A stretch of 64,000 nt of DNA from the NCBI RefSeq assembly GCF_035917975.1, contig NZ_CP109130.1:8928001-8992000 (forward strand). The letters are read 5' to 3'. How positions within the stretch are numbered: position 1 is the stretch's first letter; every line of letters begins with the position of its first letter. Positions 1 through 7,574 of this stretch are shown here, in pieces. Both the position numbers and the translations under genes were made by a program. The notes under the pieces were generated by a model, which did not search any database, was not told the origin of the DNA, and saw nothing but the letters and a program-made list of their open reading frames with translations. This DNA is from Streptosporangium sp. NBC_01756. Lineage in GTDB: Bacteria > Actinomycetota > Actinomycetes > Streptosporangiales > Streptosporangiaceae.

Positions 1-240
1 CAGGGTGGCGGTGAAGGTCTTGGTGATGCTGCCGACGCGGAACTGCTCCTGCGGCGTGCGCGGGCGGCCGGTGGCGGTGTCGGCCACGCCCGCCGAACCG
101 AACCACTGCTGCGTGCCGTTGCGGATCTCAGTGATCGCACCGGGGTAACCCTGCTCGATCACGGCGGTCTCCAGCAGACGCTGAACCTCGGCCTGGCCGG
201 GGACGATCAGGTCTGCGGGGGTGGTGGCCTGGGTGTTCAT
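1..240 (-). CDS. Serine hydrolase (class C beta-lactamase / DD-peptidase fold), 5' part
   Basis: The gene runs off the left edge; 80 N-terminal residues are visible. It begins MNTQATTPADLIVPGQ and reaches FRVGSITKTFTATL, where S71-I-T-K74 is the SxxK nucleophile motif of class C beta-lactamases and D-alanyl-D-alanine carboxypeptidases. ATG at 240 is supported by AAGGAGA six bases upstream. No signal peptide is visible, so a cytosolic esterase or peptidase is possible. It is divergent from the regulator at 520 and shares a 279-base intergenic region with it. The YxN and KTG-like motifs lie outside the window, so the substrate cannot be inferred. Confidence 0.85.
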   Translation of the reverse strand, partial: MNTQATTPADLIVPGQAEVQRLLETAVIEQGYPGAITEIRNGTQQWFGSAGVADTATGRPRTPQEQFRVGSITKTFTATL

Positions 241-314
241 GTGGAGTCTCCTTCGGGGCCGGCGGGGCTGATCGCCCGCCCTGGCGTCGATCTTCGCGAC
301 GATGGAAAAACTAC

Positions 315-415
315 GTTGCATACAGCAGATCGTCAATCACAAATATGCGAAGCAACAGAGTATTAGCAGCTCAGATGCCTATATTCGTTGCATGAAGATT
401 GCCGATTAATGCAAC
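315..415. promoter_or_regulatory. Candidate operator, GTTGCAT repeats between divergent genes
   Basis: GTTGCAT occurs at 315-321 and 387-393 and its complement ATGCAAC at 409-415. The last two form an inverted repeat with a 15-base spacer. The surrounding 300-415 is distinctly AT-rich for this genome. The position between the serine hydrolase and the regulator suggests the regulator binds here (inference). Confidence 0.5.
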
Positions 416-519
416 TTGGATCGTCGCGAGTTGCAGGTCATCGCTGTCGGATGCACACTGTCCGTCAACCGGAATCCCCTCGGCCGCGCGGGCGGTCGGG
501 CGAGCAGGAGGCGGACGCC

Positions 520-1290
520 GTGCCCGGAGACAGGCTCACCCAGCAAGACCGCCGTCAGATCGCCGATGGACTGGCCGGCGGGCTGACCTACGCCGAGATC
601 GCCCGCCGCCTCAAACGGCCCACCTCGACCGTCACGCGTGAAGTGATGCGACACGGCGGCCCCGGCGCCTACCACGCCGACCAAGCCCAGCGCGCCGCCG
701 ACCGGCGCGTCCACCACAAGACCACCACCCCCGCGGCCGCACGCGGTGACGCCGACGTCGGCGGACGCGACCTGCGAACCGTGCGCGAGGTGGCCGACCA
801 GCTCACCGACCTGCTGGTACAGGGAGGGATTCCGCAGATGATGGCCAAAATGCTGGCGGCCCTGTACACCACCGACAGCGGCAGCCTCACCTCCGCCGAA
901 CTCGTCCAGCACCTTCAGGTCAGCCCCGCCTCGATCTCCAAAGCGGTCGGCTACCTCGAAGCCCAGGAACTCATCCGGCGCGAACGCGACCCCCGGCGCC
1001 GGGCCGAGCGGTACGTCATCGACGACAACGTCTGGTACCAGGCCATGGTGGCCAGCGCCCGCGCCAACGCCCTGCTCGCCGACACCGCCCGGCGAAGCGC
1101 CCGCACCCTCGGCCCGACCACCCCCGCCGGGGTCCGGCTGGAGAACATGAGCCACTTCCTCACCCACGTCGGAGAAGACCTGGTCCGCTCGGCCGAGCAC
1201 TGGCGCCAGGTCTACGCCGCCCCCAGACGAACGAACACGGGTGAGCCTGGTGTTGATCACCCTCATCCGCTTGGCCCTACAGAGGTGTAG
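520..1290 (+). CDS. GbsR/MarR-like transcriptional regulator with an IS30-type N-terminal HTH
   Basis: A 256-residue protein with two DNA-binding modules. Residues about 6-40 (LTQQDRRQIADGLAGGLTYA, then EIARRLKRPTSTVTREV) resemble the HTH of IS30-type transposases. Residues about 120-180 form a MarR/GbsR winged helix (SAELVQHLQVSPASISKAVG, then a QELIRRERDPRR wing). The C-terminal helix HFLTHVGEDLVRSAEHW is typical of the family. GTG 520 is chosen because AGGAGG ends eight bases before it; an upstream in-frame ATG at 388 lies inside the probable operator and has no ribosome site. It probably controls the divergent serine hydrolase and itself. Confidence 0.85.
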   Translation: MPGDRLTQQDRRQIADGLAGGLTYAEIARRLKRPTSTVTREVMRHGGPGAYHADQAQRAADRRVHHKTTTPAAARGDADVGGRDLRTVREVADQLTDLLVQGGIPQMMAKMLAALYTTDSGSLTSAELVQHLQVSPASISKAVGYLEAQELIRRERDPRRRAERYVIDDNVWYQAMVASARANALLADTARRSARTLGPTTPAGVRLENMSHFLTHVGEDLVRSAEHWRQVYAAPRRTNTGEPGVDHPHPLGPTEV

Positions 1291-1517
1291 CCGCCTTGAA
1301 CGGGGCCGACCGGTGAATGGGGTCCCGTAGAACCCGGCATCACCGGCAAAACTCGCCCCGGCTGAACTTTGCCTCGCCGACGTGTGGTTATGTCGACGAC
1401 AAGCTCGCGCCGGCCTACCGAACCCATGGGCTCAGGAGCCGCAGGCAGATCCCCACCGTACCGGCCGCTACGCCGGCGTCGTGTGCCCGGTGACGCGGCC
1501 CCGCGGCCGGGTCGCGG

Positions 1518-1895
1518 TCATGACGAGGCCGGTGCTGCCGCGCCGGACGTCAGAGCCGCCTGCACGATGCGGATCGCCTCGCCCGCGTCGATGCCGACGC
1601 TGGCGATCACGGCCGCGTAGTCGGCGGCGGCCCGGCGGGCCCGCTCCCGCCCTTCCTCGCCGGCGGCCGACACGAACGAGCCCGCCCGCCCGCGCGTCTC
1701 GATCAGCCCCGCCTCCTCCAGCTCCCGGTAGGCCCGGCCGACCGTGTTGACGGCCAGGCCGAGGTCGGCCGCCAGGTGGCGGATGGTCGGCAGCCGGGCA
1801 CCCACGGCCAGCGTGCGGTCCTGGATCTGCCGGGCGAGTTGGGCCCGCAACTGCTCGAACGGCGGCACCGGCGAGGCCGCATCGATGACGATCAT
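1518..1895 (-). CDS. GntR-family (YtrA-type) transcriptional regulator
   Basis: A 125-residue short GntR protein of the YtrA subfamily: one winged HTH (FEQLRAQLARQIQDRTLAVG, LPTIRHLAADLGLAVNTVGR) followed only by a short helical tail, with no ligand-binding domain. Its ATG overlaps the stop of the upstream membrane protein gene in ATGA, so the two are translationally coupled. YtrA-type regulators usually repress the operon they belong to. Repeats at 2714-2761 upstream of the operon are the likely target (inference). Confidence 0.9.
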   Translation of the reverse strand: MIVIDAASPVPPFEQLRAQLARQIQDRTLAVGARLPTIRHLAADLGLAVNTVGRAYRELEEAGLIETRGRAGSFVSAAGEEGRERARRAAADYAAVIASVGIDAGEAIRIVQAALTSGAAAPASS

Positions 1896-2704
1896 CGGAC
1901 GCTCATGGCCCGCCGGGCCACCGTCGCGCACGACGGCGTCCTGGCATGGAGCGCGACGCACGCGGCCAGGCTCAGAACGATGTAGGCGACCGCGGCGGCA
2001 TTCCACCAGCCGGGCGCGGTACCGAACAGCACCACCGGCAGCGACCACTGCACGTTCGGCGTGGTGAGCTCGCGGGCATCCTCGACGCGCATGATGACGT
2101 CGGCGGTCAGCGACTCCTCGTCCTCCGCCACGACCGGGAACCTGAGCAGGTGGCGCAGCTGCATGGCGGTGATGGCCGTCGCGCCGAGCAGACCGATCAG
2201 CACGACGACGGCCAACTGCCGCACGGTGGGCTCGGGAACGGCCAGGGCGCTTGCCGCCAGCACCATCGCACCGGCGGACGTGGCGACCGCGAAGACGGCG
2301 TACGGCCGGCCGAGCACGGTCCGCCAGCCGGGCTGGATCGGATGGGCGGCCCGGCGCGACAGCGTCGCGCCCGCCCGCTGGTCGACTCGACGCACCCACC
2401 GGTCGAGCAGGGACTGTGCCAGCAGCAGCCCGGCCACCGCCACGGTCAGGGCCAGCAGCGGCAGCGGGCGATACGGCTGGAGGCCGCCGAAAGCGGAAGT
2501 GGCGGCGAGGGCGCTCACGATGATCAACGCGGCCAGGATGACGTAAGTGGCCAGGCGGGCGCGTCTGCGGACCGCCAGCCGGCTGGCGAGCAGCGGGGTC
2601 GGATGGGCGCCGATCTGGTCATGGCGGGCCAGCCACTCGCCCGCCATGACCTGATCGGCCGTGCGCGTCGGCGGGTCGGTGTCCGGTAGCGGTTCGCGGG
2701 TCAT
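1892..2704 (-). CDS. Multi-pass membrane protein, partner of the GntR regulator
   Basis: A 270-residue protein with about six hydrophobic segments (around residues 50-71, 80-99, 134-155, 163-182 and 221-255) and a soluble N-terminus. It is first in a two-gene operon with the YtrA-type regulator. AAAGGAGG stands six bases before ATG 2704. I recognise no enzymatic or transporter family. YtrA-type operons often encode ABC exporters, but no ATPase is present here. A stress-responsive membrane protein is the most that can be said. Confidence 0.8.
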   Translation of the reverse strand: MTREPLPDTDPPTRTADQVMAGEWLARHDQIGAHPTPLLASRLAVRRRARLATYVILAALIIVSALAATSAFGGLQPYRPLPLLALTVAVAGLLLAQSLLDRWVRRVDQRAGATLSRRAAHPIQPGWRTVLGRPYAVFAVATSAGAMVLAASALAVPEPTVRQLAVVVLIGLLGATAITAMQLRHLLRFPVVAEDEESLTADVIMRVEDARELTTPNVQWSLPVVLFGTAPGWWNAAAVAYIVLSLAACVALHARTPSCATVARRAMSVR

Positions 2705-2713
2705 AGCGCCTCC

Positions 2714-2761
2714 TTTGTCGCAAGCTTTGTAGCAATAAGATGCGTCATGGGTTGCGACAAA
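2714..2761 (-). promoter_or_regulatory. Promoter and operator repeats of the membrane protein/GntR operon
   Basis: TTTGTCGCAA (2714-2723), a near copy TTTGTAGCAA (2726-2735) and the exact complement TTGCGACAAA (2752-2761) lie just upstream of the start. On the minus strand TTGACT precedes CATCTT by 18 bases, so the repeats cover a plausible -35/-10 promoter. This is an arrangement expected for autorepression by the GntR protein. Confidence 0.6.
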
Positions 2762-2799
2762 GTCAACACCCCAAGGCCTCGTCCCGGCGGCGCGATCCA

Positions 2800-2860
2800 G
2801 GGTGTCGGTAAGACTCGTGCAACCAGGTACACGCGATTGAGTCCGCCCAGGTCAGCGGTG
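2800..2860. repeat. About 60-base dispersed repeat, copy 1
   Basis: This stretch (GGGTGTCGGTAAGA, then TCGTGCAACCAGGTACA, then GCCCAGGTC) is closely matched in inverted orientation at 23835-23897. Read on the minus strand it lies just past the stop of the integrase fragment. It may be an element end or the tail of a lost gene; in copy 2 the matching strand reads LYLVARLLPTP. Confidence 0.5.
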
Positions 2861-2862
2861 CC

Positions 2863-3215
2863 CTACTGATCGATAGGGAGGTGGCTGACGGCGTCTTCGA
2901 GGTTGGTGTGGGCGGGCAAGGTGTACCGGCGGATGGTGTCCAGGCGGGCGTGGCCGAGGATCTCGGCGACGCCGAGCTGTCGCCGGGTCAGCATGCCCGC
3001 TCGGTTCGCCGCGGTTCGCCGCGGTTCGCCATTCGGTGAGTGACGCCCTGGCGGTGGTGTCCAGCAGCGGGACCTCTCGGGAGGTCTCGCCCTTGCCGGA
3101 GCGGACGATGACTTTGCCCTTGCGGGCCGAGAGCGGGACATCGTCGTCGTCCAGGGCGACGAGTTCGGCGATGCGCAGCCCGGAGTAGAACAGCGCGAGC
3201 GATCGTCGTCAAGGG
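2863..3215 (-). pseudogene. Tyrosine recombinase, broken C-terminal fragment
   Basis: Two frames together encode part of a phage-type integrase. LFYSGLRIAELVALDDDDV carries the first catalytic Arg region. ILGHARLDTIRRYT carries the late motif with HxR-like context and Tyr. They lie in different frames, separated by a small expansion of GGTTCGCCGC repeated about three times near 3000-3033. The N-terminal arm-binding and core-binding domains are missing. It cannot make a recombinase and marks an old mobile-element insertion. Confidence 0.7.
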
Positions 3216-3326
3216 GAGTGACCACACGCCGATTGAGGTCTGTTCCTCACCCTTGGGCAGGTTTCGAGCTGAGGGACGGCACCCGAGCAGGCTGTCTGCT
3301 CGGGTGCCGCCCGGTGGTACGCGGGA

Positions 3327-3688
3327 TCAAGCCTTGTCGAAGAAGGCGTACAGGTGGCGGATGCGGCCATCGTGGAAGACGGCGACGTCCCCGCCGGTCG
3401 CCAGCGGGATCGCCGTCCCGGCGATCCCGTACTGCCAGTGAAGCGGGCCTGTTGGTGATGGGCGTCGACCGGACCGAGCAGGCTGAAGCGCAGTTCGGGT
3501 GGCGCTTGATGCTGGAGCCGCTCGAACAGTGCGTCGAGCGCGTCATGCCCGTGAACCTCGTCGTCGGGGTCGGTGTAGGCGCAGTCGGATGTGAAGGCTT
3601 CTTCGATCAACGAACGGCGGTGGGCCGGATCCCGCTCGTTGATCGCGTTGATCATGCGGCGGATGGTGTCCGCGTGTGTGCTGCTCAA
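3327..3688 (-). pseudogene. SnoaL-like (NTF2-fold) protein, frameshifted
   Basis: The first half (MSSTHADTIRRMINAINERD, then DCAYTDPDDEVHGHDALDAL) is a clear SnoaL/NTF2-like small polyketide-cyclase-type protein. After QARFTG near 3440 the reading frame changes; the family ending QYGIAGTAIPLATGGDVAVF, then HLYAFFDKA, continues in another frame to the stop at 3327. Restoring one base (TGG for GG) would give an intact gene of about 120 residues. A sequencing error is possible. The oxidoreductase remnant follows immediately upstream. Confidence 0.7.
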
Positions 3689-3706
3689 CAGGGTGTTCCT
3701 TACAGT

Positions 3707-3790
3707 TCAGTGCTGGACGGTGACGACGATCTTGCCGATCTGGCCGTTGGCTTCCATCCGGGCGGCGGTACCCGGCCCGCCCACCTCACG
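3707..3790 (-). pseudogene. C-terminal scrap of an NADP-dependent oxidoreductase
   Basis: The last codons before the stop at 3707 read AARMEANGQIGKIVVTVQH. This matches the usual C-terminus of quinone-oxidoreductase-like (zinc-independent MDR) proteins, where RMEAN..GKIV is common. No start or nucleotide-binding domain is present, so this is the tail of a deleted gene that probably preceded the SnoaL-like gene. Confidence 0.45.
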
Positions 3791-3886
3791 GGGGGAAGCA
3801 GCCGAAATTCCGGCGTGAGACCAGGGCTCCGGTTCTGGCCGGAGCCCTGGCAACATGAGTGAGCGTCACCAGGGGGTTGGTGGCAG

Positions 3887-4495
3887 TCATAAGGGGGATG
3901 CGTCGCCTTTACCGGCCGCGGTGGCGTTTTGGACGCAGTCGCGGAGCAGGGCGCGGCGCTGGTCATGTACGTCATCGGGTTCTTGGCTGCTGGCCGCATA
4001 TACGTTGCTGACCGGTGACCAGGCCATGGACATGGCGATGACCATGGCCATGATGTCGAACGGGTCACCTGCGCGTACCCGCCCGGCGGCCTGGGCCTCG
4101 GCGATGGCCGTGAGTTTACGGTCGTCGTAGTGCTGGTGGGTCTCGACGAGGTGCCCGGCAGGCCGACGCTCCAGTCGTGTCCAGGTCGCCAGCCGGATGA
4201 GGTCGGGGCGGCGCAGGTATTCGTCGTAGAGACGAACGGCCCAGTCCGCGAGATCGTCGGCGTCGATGGGCACGACGTTGGTGATGCGCTCCAGTGAGCT
4301 GAGGAAGATCGCGTCGAAGAGTCGTTCCTTGTCGCCGAAGTAGGCGTAGAGCTGTGCCTTGTTGGTGCGCGCTGCCGTCACGATGCGTTCGATGCGCGCC
4401 CCGGCGATACCGTGCTGGGCGAACTCTTCGGTGGCGGCGTCCAGGATGCGCTGGTAGGTCGCGGCGCCTCGCGAGGTCTGGGGCTGTTCCGGCAT
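3887..4495 (-). CDS. TetR/AcrR-family transcriptional regulator
   Basis: A 202-residue protein with a standard N-terminal TetR HTH (RILDAATEEFAQHGIAGARI, then RTNKAQLYAYFGDKERLFDA) and a helical ligand-binding C-terminal half of ordinary length. It is divergent from the alcohol dehydrogenase at 4590. Two related dyads lie in the 95-base gap between them. Repression of the dehydrogenase and itself, relieved by an unknown small molecule, is the expected mode (inference). Confidence 0.92.
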   Translation of the reverse strand: MPEQPQTSRGAATYQRILDAATEEFAQHGIAGARIERIVTAARTNKAQLYAYFGDKERLFDAIFLSSLERITNVVPIDADDLADWAVRLYDEYLRRPDLIRLATWTRLERRPAGHLVETHQHYDDRKLTAIAEAQAAGRVRAGDPFDIMAMVIAMSMAWSPVSNVYAASSQEPDDVHDQRRALLRDCVQNATAAGKGDASPL

Positions 4496-4506
4496 GTCCG
4501 CAGCCT

Positions 4507-4576
4507 ACCAAACAGAACAGTTGGTTTGCCTTGGGGTGCGGTCGGACTTACGCTGCAACAGACAGAACAGTCTGTT
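4507..4576. promoter_or_regulatory. Two TetR-type operators
   Basis: A perfect dyad AACAGAC-N6-GTCTGTT spans 4557-4576 and ends two bases before the dehydrogenase ribosome site. A second copy of the same core (AAC-AGAACA-GTT) lies at 4507-4526, next to the regulator's start. Both share the AGAACA centre. Likely bound by the adjacent TetR protein. Confidence 0.65.
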
Positions 4577-4589
4577 TAAGGAGTCACGT

Positions 4590-5630
4590 ATGCGAACGAC
4601 CACCGGATGGCAAGCGGCCAGCCCGACAGCGCTGCGGCGCGCGTCACTGGAGCGCCGTGACCTACGCCCGGACGACATCGCGGTGCAGGTCGACTACTGC
4701 GGCGTGTGCCACACCGACCTGCACGCCCTGCACGCCTACGATCAGCACACGAAAGCGCCCCTGGTACCCGGTCACGAATTCACCGGCGTGGTGACCGGGA
4801 CCGGCCCCGAGGTGACCACCTTCTCAGTCGGCGACCGCGTCGCGGTGGGCAACATCGTCGACTCCTGCGGCGTGTGCGCCATGTGTGAAGCCGGACAGGA
4901 GAATTTCTGCCACTCCTTCCCGACCCTGACCTACGGCGGCACCGACCGGCAGGACGGGTCGACCACCCTGGGCGGCTACTCCCGCGAGTACGTCGTGCGC
5001 GACACCTTCGCCTACCCGCTCCCCTCCGGCCTCGACCCGGCCGCAGCCGCCCCGCTGATGTGCGCCGGCGTCACCGTCTGGGAACCCCTGCGCTCCCTCG
5101 GTGTGCGCCCCGGCAGTCGCGTCGCCGTGGCCGGCCTCGGCGGCCTGGGCCACCTCGCAGTCAAGATGGCCGTGGCGCTCGGCGCTACCACGACCGTCAT
5201 CAGCCGCACCCAGGACAAGCACGACGACGCCCGCAAGCTCGGCGCTCACGACCTCATCGCCTCCACTGACACTCAGCGGATGGCCACGGCACGCGACACC
5301 TTCGACATCGTCATCGACACCATCTCCGCCCCTCACGACCTCGCCCCGTATCTGAAGCTGGTGGCGATGGACGGCACCCTCAGCCTCCTCGGGTACCTGG
5401 GCCCCGTCACCATTGAGACCATAGACCTGCTCATCGGCCGCAAGAAGCTCAGCTCCGCGGGCAGCGGAGGCCGCCTGGCGACAGCCGAGATGCTCCAGTT
5501 CTGCGCCGACAACAGCATCGCCGCCGACGTCGAAGTACTCCCGTCGTCACAGGTGGACACGGCACTCGACCGCCTCCGGCGAAACGACGTCCGCTACCGC
5601 TTCGTGCTCGACATGTCCGACCTGGACTGA
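4590..5630 (+). CDS. Zinc-dependent alcohol dehydrogenase (MDR superfamily)
   Basis: A 346-residue cytosolic NAD(P)-dependent dehydrogenase. Catalytic zinc ligands are C37 (YCGVCHTD), H62-E63 (GHE) and C158. The structural zinc site is complete: C93, C96, C99 and C107 (SCGVCAMCEAGQENFC). The Rossmann motif GLGGLG is at 182-187. This looks like the YahK/cinnamyl-alcohol dehydrogenase branch, which reduces or oxidises aldehydes and alcohols with broad specificity. ATG 4590 is chosen over upstream starts because AAGGAG lies six bases before it. Controlled by the divergent TetR gene. Confidence 0.92.
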   Translation: MRTTTGWQAASPTALRRASLERRDLRPDDIAVQVDYCGVCHTDLHALHAYDQHTKAPLVPGHEFTGVVTGTGPEVTTFSVGDRVAVGNIVDSCGVCAMCEAGQENFCHSFPTLTYGGTDRQDGSTTLGGYSREYVVRDTFAYPLPSGLDPAAAAPLMCAGVTVWEPLRSLGVRPGSRVAVAGLGGLGHLAVKMAVALGATTTVISRTQDKHDDARKLGAHDLIASTDTQRMATARDTFDIVIDTISAPHDLAPYLKLVAMDGTLSLLGYLGPVTIETIDLLIGRKKLSSAGSGGRLATAEMLQFCADNSIAADVEVLPSSQVDTALDRLRRNDVRYRFVLDMSDLD

Positions 5631-5737
5631 GGAGACAGTTGGCCGGGCCATGGCGTGCGGGCCGGACAACGGCACGCGCATGGCTCGGCACTCCGCCCTC
5701 TCACAAACGGTCCTTTGCGCGAGCAAGATCAATCACG

Positions 5738-6144
5738 GCTCGCCGGGCCCCTGCCCGGCATCTACGACCCCACCGGGCCGGGGAAGCTGCTTTTCGCGTT
5801 CTTCGCGGCGATGGCGGAGACCGAGCGGGAGAACATCCGCGAGTCCACGCTGGAGGGGCTCGACACCGCGGCCCGCAAGGGCAAGCACGGCGGCCGGCCC
5901 CCGGTCATCACCGATGACATGCTGCACACCGTGCTCCGCCGTCGCGCGAACGGCGAGACGGTCGAGGCCATCCAGCCCGACCTGCTCATCCCCACCGGCC
6001 GCCGCAAGGGACAGCGCTCCAGCCTCTCCAGCATCTACCGGGCGCTGGCCGAGCACGAGAAGACCCAGGCATACCCCGGAAGCCGTCGAGACCGCGCACG
6101 CCGACTTCGCCTACCTCCAGCAACGCGGCCACAGCCCCAAGTAG
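5738..6144 (+). pseudogene. Serine recombinase, truncated and frameshifted
   Basis: The segment begins inside a resolvase/invertase catalytic domain (GIYDPTGPGKLLFAFFAAMA, then ETERENIREST with the E helix). It then runs through the C-terminal HTH region (HGGRPPVITDDMLHTVLRRR). An extra G near 6077 shifts the frame; the true ending PEAVETAHADFAYLQQRG continues to the stop at 6144 in the other frame. The N-terminal nucleophile Ser region is missing. It is a dead fragment next to the tyrosine recombinase remnant. Confidence 0.75.
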
Positions 6145-6159
6145 TTACTCAGTGCTACA

Positions 6160-6756
6160 CGCCACGTGGCGGTAGCTATACGAGAACAGGGCCGATGATG
6201 TCGACTGCGCTGCCCTTGCGGGTGACCCTGGCGCGTCGGTTGCGCCGGTCCAGGTCTTCGATGTCCAGGCTGAGTACCTCGCTGGCACGAGCGGCCGTCT
6301 CGTACAGCATCGTCCAGAGCGTCCTTTCCCGGAGCAGCGCCTCCAGGTTGAGCAACGCTTCGATGTCGGCGACCGCCAGTGCACGAGTCCGATCAGGGGC
6401 GCGGCCCCGCCGTCGTAGCCGCCGGGTCAGATCGACCGCCAACCAGCCCTGATCCATCCAGAAGGTCACCGCGGAGCGGAGCGCGTCCAGGTGCCGGTTA
6501 AAGGTCGCGGCCGCCGGCCACTCCACTGGTGGGTAAACCAGGTGGTGAGTTGGTCGACATTCTCTTCGTCGTCGAGTTCAGAGAGGAGGACATGGGTGCC
6601 CGGCGGGGCGAACTCAGCGGTCAGGGCGCGGAGAGTGGAGCGGTAGGCACGATGGGTGTTGCGTTGCTCAGTGCCGGACAGAGTGGCCAGGTAAGCGGCC
6701 ACCGCGGCGGGCAACGGAGGTGATCCACCGCGATCGGGGCGATGTAGTCCGCCCAC
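6160..6756 (-). pseudogene. Tyrosine recombinase, frameshifted and lacking its C-terminus
   Basis: From 6756 the SAM-like core-binding domain is recognisable (PAAVAAYLATLSGTEQRNTH, RAYRSTLRALTAEF). A frame change near 6520 leads into FNRHLDALRSAVTFWMDQGW and LYETAARASEVLSLDIEDLD, the first catalytic Arg block. The gene stops after GSAVDIIGP, before the H-x-x-R and Tyr motifs. A 12-base palindrome CGCCACGTGGCG at 6160-6171, inside a slightly asymmetric longer dyad, sits at the broken end. Confidence 0.7.
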
Positions 6757-6776
6757 AATCCGCCCCCCTTCACGCC

Positions 6777-6861
6777 GCTATCGCAGATAAGCATGCCGAG
6801 TTGACCCCGGTTCGGGGAGCTGTTCGCCCTGCTCGATTCTGGCAGAATCGCAGATAATAAT
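6777..6861. repeat. TATCGCAGATAA repeats upstream of the integrase remnant
   Basis: GCTATCGCAGATAAGC at 6777-6792 and AATCGCAGATAATAAT at 6846-6861 share the core TCGCAGATAA. Between them CGATTCTG-G-CAGAATCG (6834-6850) is a perfect dyad. Nearly the same words occur at 56813-56914 beside a Tn3-type end. They may be recombinase binding sites; the rest of 6757-7020 holds no gene that I can see. Confidence 0.45.
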
Positions 6862-7020
6862 CAGTTACACGCGATTAGCCATTGCTGTGGCGGGGGTGCT
6901 CATGGCTGTGGAGCGCACGGTCAGCCCCGTTGGCGCTGAGAACGATCACGGCGGAGGTGGATGTGCACGGGTCCGGCCCGGATTACTCGATCCGGGCCGG
7001 ACCGCGGTGGGCCTGCCGGG

Positions 7021-7506
7021 TCAGTTCGCCATGTTGGCGAACTGACCCGGCCGGTAGGAGCCCCCCGGATTGCGGACGATCACGTTGAGCCGGTTGTTGG
7101 CGTTGATCATGGCGATCAGGGAGACCAGCGCGGCGATCTGATCGTCGTCGTAGTGCTCGCGTACCTTCGCCCAGGTCTCATCGGATACGCCGAGGTGGGC
7201 GTCGGCGATGCGGGTACCCTCCTCGGTCAGTGCCAGGGCGGCCCGCTCGGCGTCGGTGAACACCGTGGACTCGCGCCAGGCGGCCACCAGGTGGAGACGG
7301 ACGGAGTCCTCGCCGGCGGCGGTGGCGTCCTTGGTGTGGTAGTCCACGCAGAATCCGCAGCCGTTGATCTGGCTGGCGCGCAGCATCACCAGGTCCTGAG
7401 TGGCCTGCGGCAGCGACGACTGGACAATGGCCAGGGCGACGTTGTAGATCCGCTTGGCGATCTTAGCGCCGAGCGGATTGGCCATCAGGTCGAAACGGGG
7501 TTCCAT
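7021..7506 (-). CDS. Carboxymuconolactone decarboxylase / AhpD-family protein
   Basis: A 161-residue alkylhydroperoxidase-D-like protein. The redox pair is in INGCGFCVDYHTKDA (CxxC followed by the conserved His). ATG 7506 is preferred over the upstream start because AAAGGA precedes it at the right distance. It lies directly downstream of the ECF41 sigma factor gene. AhpD/CMD proteins are among the characteristic neighbours of ECF41 sigma factors, so it is probably both operon partner and target. The reaction is likely peroxide- or quinone-linked, but the substrate is unknown. Confidence 0.9.
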   Translation of the reverse strand: MEPRFDLMANPLGAKIAKRIYNVALAIVQSSLPQATQDLVMLRASQINGCGFCVDYHTKDATAAGEDSVRLHLVAAWRESTVFTDAERAALALTEEGTRIADAHLGVSDETWAKVREHYDDDQIAALVSLIAMINANNRLNVIVRNPGGSYRPGQFANMAN

Positions 7507-7574
7507 CACTTCGTCCTTTACTCGTGGAATGGTGTACCCCACGCGAATAGTTCGCGCGGGCGTCCAAAGAGAGC

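Noticed and set aside
406..1266. Long minus-strand frame opposite the GbsR/MarR-like gene, and similar long frames opposite most genes (for example 1946-2689, 4824-5336, 20773-22038, 43030-44601, 52259-53317)
   Set aside because: High-GC codon bias gives long open antisense frames; these lack family motifs, have His/Gln/Gly-rich shadow composition and no ribosome sites.
3000..3033. Tandem GGTTCGCCGC repeats considered as a CRISPR-like or iteron array
   Set aside because: Only about three adjacent units without spacers, inside a decayed integrase gene; simple slippage expansion.
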